This document shows positions 25,407-36,024 of a stretch of 64,000 nt of DNA, piece by piece. The stretch is from Coffea arabica (lineage: Eukaryota; Streptophyta; Magnoliopsida; Gentianales; Rubiaceae), in contig NC_092323.1 of assembly GCF_036785885.1 (NCBI RefSeq), forward strand, positions 6,332,501 through 6,396,500. Direction: 5' to 3'. Under the pieces are notes generated by a model, which worked only from the letters and a program-made list of their open reading frames with translations, did no database searches and was not told where the DNA came from. Each line of letters begins with the position of its first letter. Positions within the stretch are counted from its first letter, which is position 1. Position numbers and translations under genes: made by a program.

Positions 25407-25775
25407 GGAAACTTTCCCAAACTCTCTCATCTATTTTTTTTGGAAACTTTCCTAAGGTCTCTCATCTATTTTTAGGAAACTTTCCTAAATTCTCTCATCC
25501 ATTTTTTGGAAACTTTCCTAAATTCTCTCATCTATTTTTAGGAAATTTTCCTAAAACTCTCTCATCTATTTTTTGGAAACTTTCCTAAATTCTCTCATCC
25601 ATTTTTTAGGAAACTCTCCTCAAATTCTCTCATCCATTTTTAGGACCTTTCCTATATTCTCTCATCCACTTTAGGAAAATCTCCTATATTCTCTTCCTAG
25701 ATTTTAGGAAACTTTCCTACATTTTCTCCTACATTTGCTCCTATATTTTCTCCTAGATTTTAGGAACACTTTCCT
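25407..25775 (+). repeat. About 31-34-bp minisatellite, roughly eleven units
   Basis: Units follow the pattern GGAAACTTTCCTAAATTCTC then TCATCTATTTTT. They become more divergent towards 25775, where the pattern is TTTTAGGAAACTTTCCTA. It is the third repeat block of the retroelement leader. Confidence 0.85.
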
Positions 25776-25967
25776 ACTTTTTCTCCTACATTCTTGTGGT
25801 TACACTTGTGGAAAGGTTGGTAACGGTTGTTGGACTTGAGCAGCATTTCTCAACTACCTAATCCAACAGGTAAAGGTATTTGGTAAGTCCATTAGAACGC
25901 TTCGAGAGATACACGAGGGATGAGCACATACACGTGAGCTTGTGTGACGTGAGGAATCTCCTTTTCT

Positions 25968-27881
25968 TTGCTTACCATTTTGGCAGGTCACGCACTCATG
26001 CCTAGAGAAGTTGCATCTTACCGATACAACCAAGAATTCTTGGAGAATGAGCCTTTCAAGAGGAGGGGTCTCAAGATGCCTACTCACAAGTACTCTAGTT
26101 CCATGCAATCCAGTTCACAACATGGGTATCATTCACTCCGGGAGGAGATGCAACGCCACCGTGCTTTGTGTGTATATGAAAGGTATAAACAAGATTGTGA
26201 TGAGTGTGAGAAGGACCAAAGAAGTCTGCGTAGAGCATCTAAATCGAGGTCAACTTCAAGCAAACGAGGTGCATCTAAGAAGTGTCTTGACAATCAAGAC
26301 GAGGAGTTTGAGAATTCTCGAATTGAGTCAAAGCTTCGTGAATCAAAGGATAAATTCCGAAGTCGGACTAATGCATTGATTGATTCTATGATGGAAAGAC
26401 TTAGCCAAGTATGGGATTCCCACTTGGAGCAACTTAATCATGTGTCGACTGGTGGTAACAAAGGAAATATTCATCCTAGTCCCTCGTCGATTGAAGAGCC
26501 CTCTATGAATGAGATGCAACTAAGCCATGAACATAATCCGAACTCAAGTGCAATGAATGGACAATGGTCCGAGACAAATGGAGTGGGAAAAGGCAAGAAT
26601 AGTTTGGCCTTATTGATGAGTAAAGAGGAGGAGTTGGCCATGTTCGCAAAAGTTGAAAGTCTGGACGTGTTGTTTGCTAACAAGCTAACATGTGTTTTGT
26701 TTAGTACCTCTTCTTTTGTGCAGATTAAACAAAGTCAAGTAGAGTTGGTCATGGCATGTTCCATTCCCATGTCACTTGGACACTTTGCGAGTTTCCATGG
26801 AGTTTGTCTTCTAGGAGTTAAATCTCTTTGGTCTCAATTCATGGAACCATGTCAACTCAAACCCGTCCACACCATTGGAGGATTGATTCGAGCTCGTCTT
26901 AAAAGGGAAATTTCAGATTCTACTGCTTGTTCTCTACCTATGGTTTATTCCTCACCTTTGCCTTATTTTGAGCATGATACTAGCACTAACTCTTGTCGCT
27001 CTCATGTAGGTGTTAAAGAGAAGTGTAAAGGACTAGCACTGGCATCTCAAGTTGAATCAATTGGTAGAAGGAATATTGAAGTGTCAAAGGGAGTTTTCTC
27101 ATTTCCATCTTGCTATACACCTTCTTACCATCTAGTTAATAATGTACCATTAGTTCTTTACCCGATTTCCGAATTGCTTCAAGTTGAAGGTTATTTTGTT
27201 TTTGTAGGTTGTAATGCTGTCCAAAATTTTCCAACTATGGTTAAGGACTTGCAACCCGATTTCGTGCTTATTCCTGCTGAAAGTGGAGCATGTTCGTGCT
27301 TCTTCACATGTCCAAAAGCTGGTCACCACGAGCTTACTTCACCAACTCCAACTTGCACAAATTCATATGATTCGTATGGAGTGCGTCTCACTTCATTGCT
27401 GCCACTTTTGTCGGGTGATACCCACAAATGTGTCAATAAAGATCCGAACGTTGGTCTTACATCACTGGTTCGTACTTCTAGGGAAGTGCAACCCGATTGG
27501 TTCAATGTTTCACCTCCAAATAGGCAAGTTGTGCCAAATCAGCAACAACCAGGGACGAGTCATACCACCTTGACAAACCCGATTTGGAATTTCTCTTGCT
27601 CCCATGAGCATCATTCTGAAGATCCTTATCTTGTGCATGAGAATGGTGACACTATAACAATGCATGGCCGAAGGATGATTAGAGCGCTTTGGATTGCTAC
27701 CTGGAAGTTTCGCGAGCCTTACACAAGCTCTTTCCTATCTTGGCGCATGTCCTTGTTTGAGAGCCTAATGAAGCTGACCAAACGACATTTAACTTGGCTC
27801 GTGACCTTTCATTTGTTCCCAACGTGGCTGACTTCCAAACGCACTATCGATTTGAGTTGTCATACTACTAACTCTTGTTAG
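25968..27881 (+). CDS. 637-aa protein of the non-autonomous LTR element, unknown function
   Basis: One uninterrupted frame of 637 codons fills most of the element interior. The more likely start is the second Met (25998, MPREVASYRY). Residues about 40-165 are charged and probably partly coiled (REEMQRHRALCVYERYKQDC, then a Ser/Arg/Lys-rich SKSRSTSSKRGASKK and ESKLRESKDKFRSR). This could be a nucleic-acid-binding gag-like part. The middle and end are Cys/Ser/His-rich with no motif I know. I see no zinc knuckle (CX2CX4HX4C), no D-S/T-G protease, no YxDD and no integrase. A frame this long is unlikely by chance, so it is either a maintained product or a recently derived one. The protein shows no clear relation to known pol. 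Confidence 0.55.
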   Translation: MLTILAGHALMPREVASYRYNQEFLENEPFKRRGLKMPTHKYSSSMQSSSQHGYHSLREEMQRHRALCVYERYKQDCDECEKDQRSLRRASKSRSTSSKRGASKKCLDNQDEEFENSRIESKLRESKDKFRSRTNALIDSMMERLSQVWDSHLEQLNHVSTGGNKGNIHPSPSSIEEPSMNEMQLSHEHNPNSSAMNGQWSETNGVGKGKNSLALLMSKEEELAMFAKVESLDVLFANKLTCVLFSTSSFVQIKQSQVELVMACSIPMSLGHFASFHGVCLLGVKSLWSQFMEPCQLKPVHTIGGLIRARLKREISDSTACSLPMVYSSPLPYFEHDTSTNSCRSHVGVKEKCKGLALASQVESIGRRNIEVSKGVFSFPSCYTPSYHLVNNVPLVLYPISELLQVEGYFVFVGCNAVQNFPTMVKDLQPDFVLIPAESGACSCFFTCPKAGHHELTSPTPTCTNSYDSYGVRLTSLLPLLSGDTHKCVNKDPNVGLTSLVRTSREVQPDWFNVSPPNRQVVPNQQQPGTSHTTLTNPIWNFSCSHEHHSEDPYLVHENGDTITMHGRRMIRALWIATWKFREPYTSSFLSWRMSLFESLMKLTKRHLTWLVTFHLFPTWLTSKRTIDLSCHTTNSC

Positions 27882-27922
27882 TATCTTCCATCCCCATCTA
27901 GATTTGAGGACAAATCCTTCTT

Positions 27923-27934
27923 AAGAGGAGGGGA
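27923..27934 (+). promoter_or_regulatory. Polypurine tract of the LTR element
   Basis: AAGAGGAGGGGA lies one base before the 3' LTR, the normal position for plus-strand DNA priming. Confidence 0.9.
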
Positions 27935-27935
27935 C

Positions 27936-28597
27936 TGATGTGTGCACGGACCTTGGCCCACCAATGACCCAGTTCAAGTACCATTGGGCCCAGTCACATG
28001 TGCACGGGCTAAGCAATTCAAGGAACGTTCAAGACCAACATGGAGTTCACTAAGATATTGAGGGCTTGGAGAGAGACAATCGAGTCGTTTACACCATGAT
28101 CCAAGTCCACGAAGAGTCAAGCGGGCCACCAAGCGAATAAGGCCTTAGGCCCCATCAATTAGTTAGCAATTAGTTAATGATTAAGTAAGAGCATGGGCCG
28201 GCCCATCTTGTTCCAAAAACATGGGCCGACTTTTTCCTTTTCCTAGCCTTTAGGGTTTTAGTCACTTTAGCCTATAAATAGGCTTGCTTTGTAAGGTTTA
28301 AGGGAGACGTTTTATCAATAAAGTTTTGCATATTTTCGATTCTTCTTGAGAGAGAGATTCGACCCCTTTACTTGCTTTGGCAAGGGTTTTGAGCAGTCTT
28401 GCGTCCTGTCCTAGATTGTTCTACCGACCTATTCCCCTGGAGTATTCACCTTCATCGGAGTGTCGTCTACCGTCTTGAATCAAATCGTGTCGTCCGTTTG
28501 GTTTTAGACCCCGCAACTCCAAGCGTTGGACATCCTCGCTAGATCCTTGGGCAAACGTGCTACGTGTCTCGAAACGTGTTGATCGAGGAACGTATCA
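27936..28597 (+). repeat. 3' LTR
   Basis: It has the same length (662 bp) and ends as the 5' LTR, with one visible difference. It is followed directly by the AAATA target duplication at 28598-28602. Confidence 0.95.
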
Positions 28598-28602
28598 AAA
28601 TA

Positions 28603-30010
28603 TGTAGCTACTATGTGTGTGTGTGTAGTAGTTAGGGGTATTGTAAGATATTATCAGTGTTTCATTTGCACTTTCAGATGCCAATACTTGCAACCATTGT
28701 GTTCAATTTTCAATTTTATATGATTTTCATATTACGAGAGGTAAAATTGAATATATTGCAAAAAATGTTAAACGAAAGTGGAAGTTATGATTTTCTTTTG
28801 TTTCAAATTTTATCTTTTCAATTTTATTTTGAAAGTACAAATATAAGTGCATTTTAAAATGTAAAACCAAATTACAAGTTATGGAAAAAATTTCTTTTAC
28901 GACAAAGTTTAACCCCTCGATTTGGAGGTTGAGTATGGATTCAATCACAAAATTTCTCCTTTGAAATTTGAAATCGTTTAATTCAATATTTTTGTGTGTA
29001 GCAATTCAAAATTAATATGAAAAATAACTAAATTTGGTTTTTTTATACTTTTGTATTGAATTTTTATTTTTATATTTTGCTCGCCAATTTTACTTTATAG
29101 TAGTGTAACATTGACAATATGTTAAATCATGTTTTCAATAAAAAAAAATAGAGAAATTAAGACTCTTGGGCTAATAGAAATGGGAAATGCCAATCGTAAT
29201 TACTATTATTTAAAAAAAATTCCAACAAAAACACAACATAGTATACACATATGTGCACATATGAGTCTCATAAGTATATAAGAGAAAACTGTAGATTTTG
29301 TATAGCATAATATATCTTAAATGAAAAATTGTAATATTATTTTATTCTGGTTTGACCAAGTGGAAGAAGTAGAGAGGAATAAGGGAAAAGGAATTAGAGG
29401 AGGTTGGAGGGGATGTCCAAGAGTTTGAGAAAGTGATGAAGAAAAAGGGGTGAAAAATTAGGGGGCGGGATAGAAGTTAGAGGAGAGGGGAATGGAAAAC
29501 TAAGCAGTTAAGAGTGGCAGAAAAAATCGAAAAATGGAGGTGAACTACATACTTTGGAATTGTGGAGTATGACAAGGGTGGTAAAAAATGATAGGAAGAA
29601 TTGCACTGTCATTGAAGGTGCGAAGGTCATATGAGACAATGGATAGCCAGCTAACAAGTAAGAGAGAATGAAAATGATTATAGTTTTTAACAATTCTAAG
29701 AACTTTAAAAATACAGCTCACAAAATTTTTTAATCTATATTAAAATCTATGAAAAACATTATTTTACAAACACTCAAAAATTTTAAGGCTATAAGATAGG
29801 AGAATTTTTTTTTTCAAAAATCGTGGAAAATAAATTAGTCACAATTTATGTTTTTTATATTATAAATTTTGATAAACGGGTATAATTTTGATATATGGTT
29901 ATAAATTTTAATCTATATTATAAATTTAGTATAATTTTTTAGCCTTGTCAAATATTTTATCCTATATTACAATATATAAATATGTATTATTATTTTGAAC
30001 TGAAATATAA
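28603..30010. other. AT-rich intergenic DNA, no gene
   Basis: Only short frames occur, with no repeats beyond a (TG)n run near 28613-28625 and A/T runs. Confidence 0.5.
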
Positions 30011-30806
30011 AGGGATAATTTCAGAAACCTCCCTTGAGAGCTCTGACAGTTTCACTGAGTTTTCCTGAGATTTGAAAAATTACACATATCTTCCTTATCA
30101 ATTAAAATAATAATATTATCCTTAAATATTTTAATGAAATTCCCTTGTTTGATATGTTTATACTTAGAACGACTTTTGAAATTATTTTTTCATTCTTTTT
30201 CCTTCTTATTCTTTTTTATTTTAATTTTTTGCCAATAAAACTATAAGATTACCACTGTTATGTCTAGTTTTTATTGTAACCAAATATTGAATTAGTGCTT
30301 TTTTTTTATGAGTTAACTTTACACATAATCCAATGTTTTTGCTAATCTTTGTTTACTATTTTTTGGTATTAAAATTAATAATAAATAAAAAAATTTGCCC
30401 AAAACTACTACTAAATTATGATAATCCCACTACTCGAAAAATTCATAAATTCTGAATCAATTATTTCAACGTTTTATTTTCTATCTTATAAATCTAAATT
30501 TATAATAAAATAATATCAAAAGTATTATATTATAGTTTTTTATCAAATAGTAGGAATGGACATAAAAAATTCGGCACCTTTACCTTATAATTACATTAGT
30601 AATCTTATAATTTTATGAGGAAGTAAATTAAAATTCATTACACAAGGACATTTTTGGGTGTTTATTTAAAAATTTGACTAAATCAATATTATTTTAAGAT
30701 TTTGTTACTAAAGCTATCAAATCAAGAGAGGTATATGTAATTTTTTAAATCTCGGGGGAGCTCAATGAAACTATTAAAAACCTGAGGAAAGGTTTCTGAA
30801 TTATCG
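30011..30806. mobile_element. MULE-like foldback MITE with near-perfect 9-bp duplication
   Basis: The left end AGGGATAATTTCAGAAACCT is mirrored by the right end, whose complement starts CGATAATTCAGAAACCT. Inside both ends are AGTTTCAYTGAG and GAGATTTRAAAAATTACA in inverted order. The flanks GAAATATAA (30002-30010) and TAAATATAA (30807-30815) match 8 of 9, the Mutator-type length. No coding frame. Confidence 0.75.
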
Positions 30807-31073
30807 TAAATATAAGCCCACTAATTATAACAAATTTGTCAATCCAATTCCAATTTAGACACAAAATTCCCAAAACCAAGAGCATCACGGATTTCCTTTG
30901 TGCAAACAACACTTCCCATACCATGCCCAACCCTACTCTTTTCCCACGGCCTCCTTCCGCCTCTCATGTCCATCGTCCGCTACCATCCCCTCCTCTCTTG
31001 ATTCGATAAGCTTCTCGGATAGTACTTCTTTTTCTTCTTTGAATTCTTCTAACCAGGTTAATTGCAGAGAAGC

Positions 31074-32591
31074 ATGGGCCATCGGAAAAACAAACCTGTG
31101 TCGGGAAGAAAAAAGGGGAAAGAAGTAGCCGTGACTTTTGTTTTAGAGAATGATGATTCCACTTCTGGGGATGGAGAGGCAAAGATGTTTGAAAAATTGC
31201 TAGGAAATACTGACATTCTTTCAGAGATTTTTTCCCGATTGCCTCCGCAAACCCTTTTTAGATTCAGTTGTATCTCAAAGAGCTTATGCAAGTTTATCGG
31301 ACGAGCAGAATTTGCAGCCCTTCATTCTCGTAATTGTAAACTTGTCGCCGGAAGAACCATCACCGGGATTTTCATTCAGGAAATTTTCTACTACTATACA
31401 TCCGGTTCCTGGTATACTGATGGAGGTAAAATCCAGTTTAATAATACAATCGAGTGGGAAGCTGGTGGGCTTCCTGATCCTTCGCTGGGGTTCTTAAAAC
31501 AGAAGTCGAGATGTGATAAGGTTAACATCATTGATTCCTGTAATGGCCTTCTACTTTGCGGAAGTACCACTTACGGAAGGAACGGGAATAAACTTTTTGT
31601 CTGCCATCCTTTGACAAGGCAAAAGGTGGCTCTTCCCCATCCCAGGACACCAACATCCAAATCCAAGTCACGCAAGGAGGAGGAGGTTCTTTACGCCACT
31701 ACATATGCCCTCATGGCAGATTTGGATCATCACCACCTTAAGTACAAAGTCGTGTGTTTATTTTTGCCCCAGACTACTACTCCTGATGATAATTATCCTC
31801 AATTGGTAATATGGTTTTCAGAGATAGGTCAATGGGTGGAGCTCGGCGAGAAGCTTCCACCCTTTAAGAGAGATCCGTTTCTACGGCGTTCTATCTCTAA
31901 GGTGTTCTTTAACGGAAGCATTTACTGGGATTGCCTGGAAGGTTACATTCTTGTGTGCCCTCTAAACTTGAAACCAGGGGAACCCTGCTATAAGTTGATT
32001 GACGCTCCACCAGCTCCGGAACGAAGGTCTTTGTGGAAATCAGAGGACAAGCTTCACTGCTACTGCCAAGGATTTGAAGATGAATTTCCGGAGTGGACCC
32101 TTAGCATGAATGGTGAGTACAAATCTAAGTGGGAGCTGCGGCGGGGCTCTGAAACATTCAGGAATTTGACGGCTGATGTTTCTGATCAAGTTGCTGCATT
32201 ATACGGGAATCAGTGGGAGGCACCACCACGTATTCAATTCAAGATAATTTCATATGCTCCTCAATCGAAGACATTCTTCCTATGTATTGGAAAGACTGTT
32301 TATATATATTATTTAGACGAGAGGAGGCTGGAATACCTTGGTGGCTTGAACCCCCTTGAAGACACGACCTTCTCCTCTCATGGTGGTTATAGGGTCTTCC
32401 CTTACGTGCACAGCTTGGTGCGCATTCAATCTGCAAAGACAGCAGGAAATCGACTAGGAACAAGTATTGCAATGTCCATTCAAAATCGCAGAGTTGATCA
32501 TGACGCAGATATAGGATTTGAAACGAAGAAGGTGAGAGGAAGACACAATAAGAGGACGCCAAAATGCCCGGATTATAGCCTAGAGGTTTAG
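31074..32591 (+). CDS. F-box protein with C-terminal F-box-associated region
   Basis: A 505-aa protein with no introns in the coding part. An F-box lies at residues about 46-90 (ILSEIFSRLPPQTLFRFSCI then SKSLCKFI). This motif binds SKP1 in SCF ubiquitin ligases. The rest resembles the F-box-associated/kelch-like substrate region, with the block IIDSCNGLLLCGS, FVCHPLTRQKVALPHP, SKVFFNGSIYWD and IQFKIISYAPQSKTFFLCI. I chose the ATG at 31074 (MGHRKNK); a TTG-initiated extension to 31062 has no support, and a splice acceptor TTGCAG lies just upstream, so a leader intron is likely. The broken paralogue begins in the same way (MGCRKNK). Its substrate is unknown. It belongs to a local array with relics at 33690 and 34790. 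Confidence 0.88.
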   Translation: MGHRKNKPVSGRKKGKEVAVTFVLENDDSTSGDGEAKMFEKLLGNTDILSEIFSRLPPQTLFRFSCISKSLCKFIGRAEFAALHSRNCKLVAGRTITGIFIQEIFYYYTSGSWYTDGGKIQFNNTIEWEAGGLPDPSLGFLKQKSRCDKVNIIDSCNGLLLCGSTTYGRNGNKLFVCHPLTRQKVALPHPRTPTSKSKSRKEEEVLYATTYALMADLDHHHLKYKVVCLFLPQTTTPDDNYPQLVIWFSEIGQWVELGEKLPPFKRDPFLRRSISKVFFNGSIYWDCLEGYILVCPLNLKPGEPCYKLIDAPPAPERRSLWKSEDKLHCYCQGFEDEFPEWTLSMNGEYKSKWELRRGSETFRNLTADVSDQVAALYGNQWEAPPRIQFKIISYAPQSKTFFLCIGKTVYIYYLDERRLEYLGGLNPLEDTTFSSHGGYRVFPYVHSLVRIQSAKTAGNRLGTSIAMSIQNRRVDHDADIGFETKKVRGRHNKRTPKCPDYSLEV

Positions 32592-33689
32592 TCCTTCTGA
32601 TTGTTTCGGTGTTCCCCTAGTTTTGCACTAGTGATTACAGTTTTTTCTTCGTTCTTTAAACATATTATCCACCGCTGATTAAAAACTTTGCAGTAGTAAC
32701 ATGCTTTACATGTTTTTTGGAGCAAAAGTTTTGCTTTCAGTGAATGTTTGACCGTGATTTTTAAGAATGGCGAGTAATTACTACTATCCTGTTATATGGA
32801 GTGTCAGCAATAGATACTTTCACACGATAAAGTGCCTACTGAACCAGATGAATGGTCTGAGATGAATTTCCTCACTAATATTAGTGCAATTAAAAGCGAT
32901 GGTACCAGCATTATTTTCCAGTCAATACTTCCATCTGCAAATGCAGTCTAGGTGCTTTTGGCCATCTGATTGGATTCAAATTCAGTGGTAGCCTTCTGAG
33001 AAACGTGACATTCTAGATATACAGTACTATTTTAAGGGAGAAGAGGTATAGTATAGACTCTTCCCCAGGATGCGTAAGCAGGTCTGTATGGCTTATAATT
33101 CTTCATTTGCTGCGAATTGACAAAAAAGTTGTAACAGAGAAATATGAAACTGACAGACAAAATCAGCAACTAACTAATGAGTAATTACTCCCTATAGCCT
33201 ATGTTCGAGTCATGGATGTTCTGTCGAAACAAAGCATACAAAGTTGCAAGCACTACTCTTCTTCAGGGACATTTAATGCCTTTGCTACCATATTATATGC
33301 CTTAAGCTTAATATTAAGTCCAGATTGCAGAAAGGACATTTCATGCCCGCCTTCCTTTTTCTTTCTGGTTGGAAACTTGAATGACTAATCATGATGTGCG
33401 TCTCGGTCTATTAGGTAACCAGTGGGTGAAAGTTGTACAATTAAATGCTTTTTATTCAACTTATTTTCTCACACTGGTTCGCGGTAAACAGGACAGAGAC
33501 AAAAACTATCCTAAAAGAAAAGAAAATGGTATCGTTAATGGGTAATCAATCAGCAGTCAATTGGTGCCTGGACATATGAAGAATACACCAAATTAATCGC
33601 AAAGATACAAACAAGATAACCAGAATTTGGAGAAAAAAATTAACTATAAGCTGCTGAATCCTGGAGGACCCCAAAAAAACCAGGCACCC

Positions 33690-34080
33690 AAGCAATGATG
33701 TTTCTGAACTAAGCACGGAAATACAAAAACTCGACTTCAGTTTAAGATACTTTCTTATGCTCCACAATCCTAAGGAACTTTTTTCTTTATCGCAATTGTT
33801 CTATATCCTTGACATCAATTAACTGAAAGGAGACTGAAGAGATGTCAGTTGCTGTCACCCTATTTGGCACAAGGACGTTCGATGTCAAGTGTTGTGTCTT
33901 GGTTTAGGTGGATGGTGCTTGTTGAGAAGAAAGCAGGGCATGGTGATGCAGAAGGAGACATGGGAATGGCATTCCCAAGATACTATGAGCGTGAATGATG
34001 AAGCAGAAACAGGTATTGAACTAAAAGAAGGTGTGAGGGGATGCGGGGGCTTCGTTGCCAAGGTTATATAGCATTGAGAT
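33690..34080 (+). pseudogene. 3' remnant of an F-box gene
   Basis: The interval reads like the last quarter of the neighbouring F-box gene. It has a DVSELSTE-like block, then LQFKILSYAPQS followed by an in-frame stop (compare IQFKIISYAPQS in the intact gene), and a late VNDEAETGIELKEGVRG piece similar to the intact C-terminus. The frame is broken several times and there is no F-box. Weaker similarity to the relic at 8625-9125 continues to about 34330. Confidence 0.65.
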
Positions 34081-34789
34081 TTATTAGTCTCTCTGTTTGT
34101 TGGCATCCCCTGTTTTTGCAGACGCTAGTTGCAATATTTTGTGTACTTGCAGGATTCTTATCCCCGATGTGTTAATTGGCAGTATGAATTGGCTTATTCA
34201 TTTTTCTGCACAGAACTGTCGATCCTGCAACAATTTAATGATATCTTAGCTAAGCCGGTAGCAACTATGTTATTCTTTCTGCTTGATGTTCAAGTTGAAT
34301 GCTTGAAGCTAATTTTATTTACTAAAAGGGGAACTTGTCCTCAGGAAGAAAACCTTATGGTCATAGAACTTGTGTTTTGTCTAAAAGAATTTTCAATCCT
34401 CAAAAGGAGTCAAAGCTATGACGTAATTAGGTATCTTCTTCAATTCTCCAGACAACTAGAGGGTTTTGAATCCTCGTACCCTTTTTTTTGGAAATAGAAA
34501 CTTGTAATGTTGCCTAAACAGGGCCACAATCCCACAGAAACTCGGAATCTTGTATACAATTGATGATGGACAGATCCAAATTACCGCCTGGACTAGGATT
34601 TCCATAAAGGCTCAACTACTACTTGCAGCTAAATTTTAGTCCTGATTGACTTGATAAACTTATGAACCGTACGCTTCCTTGATTAAATAAAAACTTCTAA
34701 CAGAGATTGGTATTTTGTAGCCTTGTTTTCTTCCTGCCGCTTGAACTTGATTCTTTGGGTGCTTTTGGTCAGCTTGATAACAGGAAAAC

Positions 34790-36024
34790 ATGGGCTGCCG
34801 TAAAAATAAAACTAGGTCGGGTCCTTCGAGATTGGAACTGGAAGAGGTAGTGAGCGATTTTAAAAGCGATGATGATTCTACTACTGATAAAGAAGAGCAA
34901 AGGATGTTTGAGAGATTGCGTGAGCGAACTGACGTTCTTTCAGAGGTTTTTTCACGGTTGCCTCCTCAAACGCTTTTTAGATTCATGTGTGTATCTAAGT
35001 ACTTTTGCAATTTTATTAGACAAGCAGATTTTCCATCTCAACATTATCGTAATTGTAAAGCTATCGCCGGGAGAGCCCACACAGGGTTGTTTTTCCAGAA
35101 AATTAATGCATCTTCTTGGCCTGGGGAATGGAATACATGTTACTATATTTCGGTCAATTCAGAAGCCGGTGGGGTTCCGGATCCGTCCTTGGAATTCTTA
35201 TGGCAAGTCGACTGTTCTGATGTGGTTGAAATCATTGATTCATGTAACGGCCTTCTACTCTGCAGCAATACGACTTGGGCAAGCAATGTGACAACATGTT
35301 TTGTCTGCAATCCTTTGACGAGGGAAAAGATCGCCCTTCCTCATCCCCGGAAACCAACCAACAGGATCTCCTATGCTCTGATGGCCGACTTGGATCATAA
35401 TTGCCTCAAGTACAGAGTCTTGTGCTTAGTCAGATCAAAATTTTGTGACGAGCAATATTCCAAATTGTCAATTTTCTGTTCAGAAACAGCTGAATGGATG
35501 GAGATTGAGGAAAAGCTTCCGCCAGTCAGTTTGGAGTATCTGAGCGGTTCCAAGGTATTCTTCAATGGAAGCCTTTACTGGGATTCTCGAAGGTTATATC
35601 CTTGATGCGATTTTAATTTGACCGGAAAGGAACCATGCTATCGGAGGCTCCACGTGCTCCACTAGGCAGGTCTTTATGGAAATCAAGCGACAGGATTCAC
35701 TGCTATTGCCATGGATTTGAAGACGATTTTCCAGAGTGGACGCTTAGCAAGAATGACAGTGCTGGTGAGAAAGAGGACTTTACATGGAAGCTGGAGGACT
35801 GCGATGATTTCAGGTGCTTGACGGATGATGTTTCTGCGGAATTAAGCGTTGGTTGGGTCATCGAAAGGAAGAAGCAAAAACCGCGGGTTCAGTTTAAGGT
35901 CATTTCATATGATCCTGAATCCACGACGGTTTTCCTATTTATCCCTGATGTAGTTTATACATACCAATTTACAGAGAGGAGGCTAGAACACCTCGGGGGC
36001 ATCCAGTCTCTCGTTTTTGAGTAG
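34790..36024 (+). pseudogene. F-box paralogue inactivated by clustered deletions
   Basis: This is a close paralogue of the gene at 31074, head to tail and 2.2 kb downstream. The first 271 codons (34790-35605) hold an intact F-box (residues about 44-85, VLSEVFSRLPPQTLFRFMCV) and the associated region up to KVFFNGSLYWD. Then the frame shifts and stops. Comparison with the intact gene shows three small deletions (about 2, 1 and 7 bases) between about 35585 and 35650. The homologous frame resumes at 35635-36024 (RSLWKSSDRIHCYCHGFEDD to the end, 129 codons). A truncated F-box protein could still be made from the first part. A splice acceptor (AACAG) 6 bases before the ATG is conserved with the intact gene. 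Confidence 0.8.

Larger units (their letters stand above)
23893..28597 (+). mobile_element. Complete non-autonomous LTR retrotransposon (Ty3/gypsy-derivative), very young
   Basis: Two 662-bp LTRs (23893-24554 and 27936-28597) start TGAT and end ATCA. A 5-bp target duplication AAATA flanks the element (23888-23892 and 28598-28602). By eye the LTRs differ at a single base (T or C in GAGGGTTTGG / GAGGGCTTGG), so the insertion is recent. A primer-binding site, a polypurine tract and a TATAAATA box in the LTR are all present. The 3.38-kb interior has no reverse transcriptase, integrase or protease that I can recognise. It has a leader of three minisatellites and one 637-aa frame. A short DLRTNP-like reading just before the polypurine tract resembles the pol end of gypsy elements. 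It probably moves using proteins of an autonomous relative. Confidence 0.93.
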
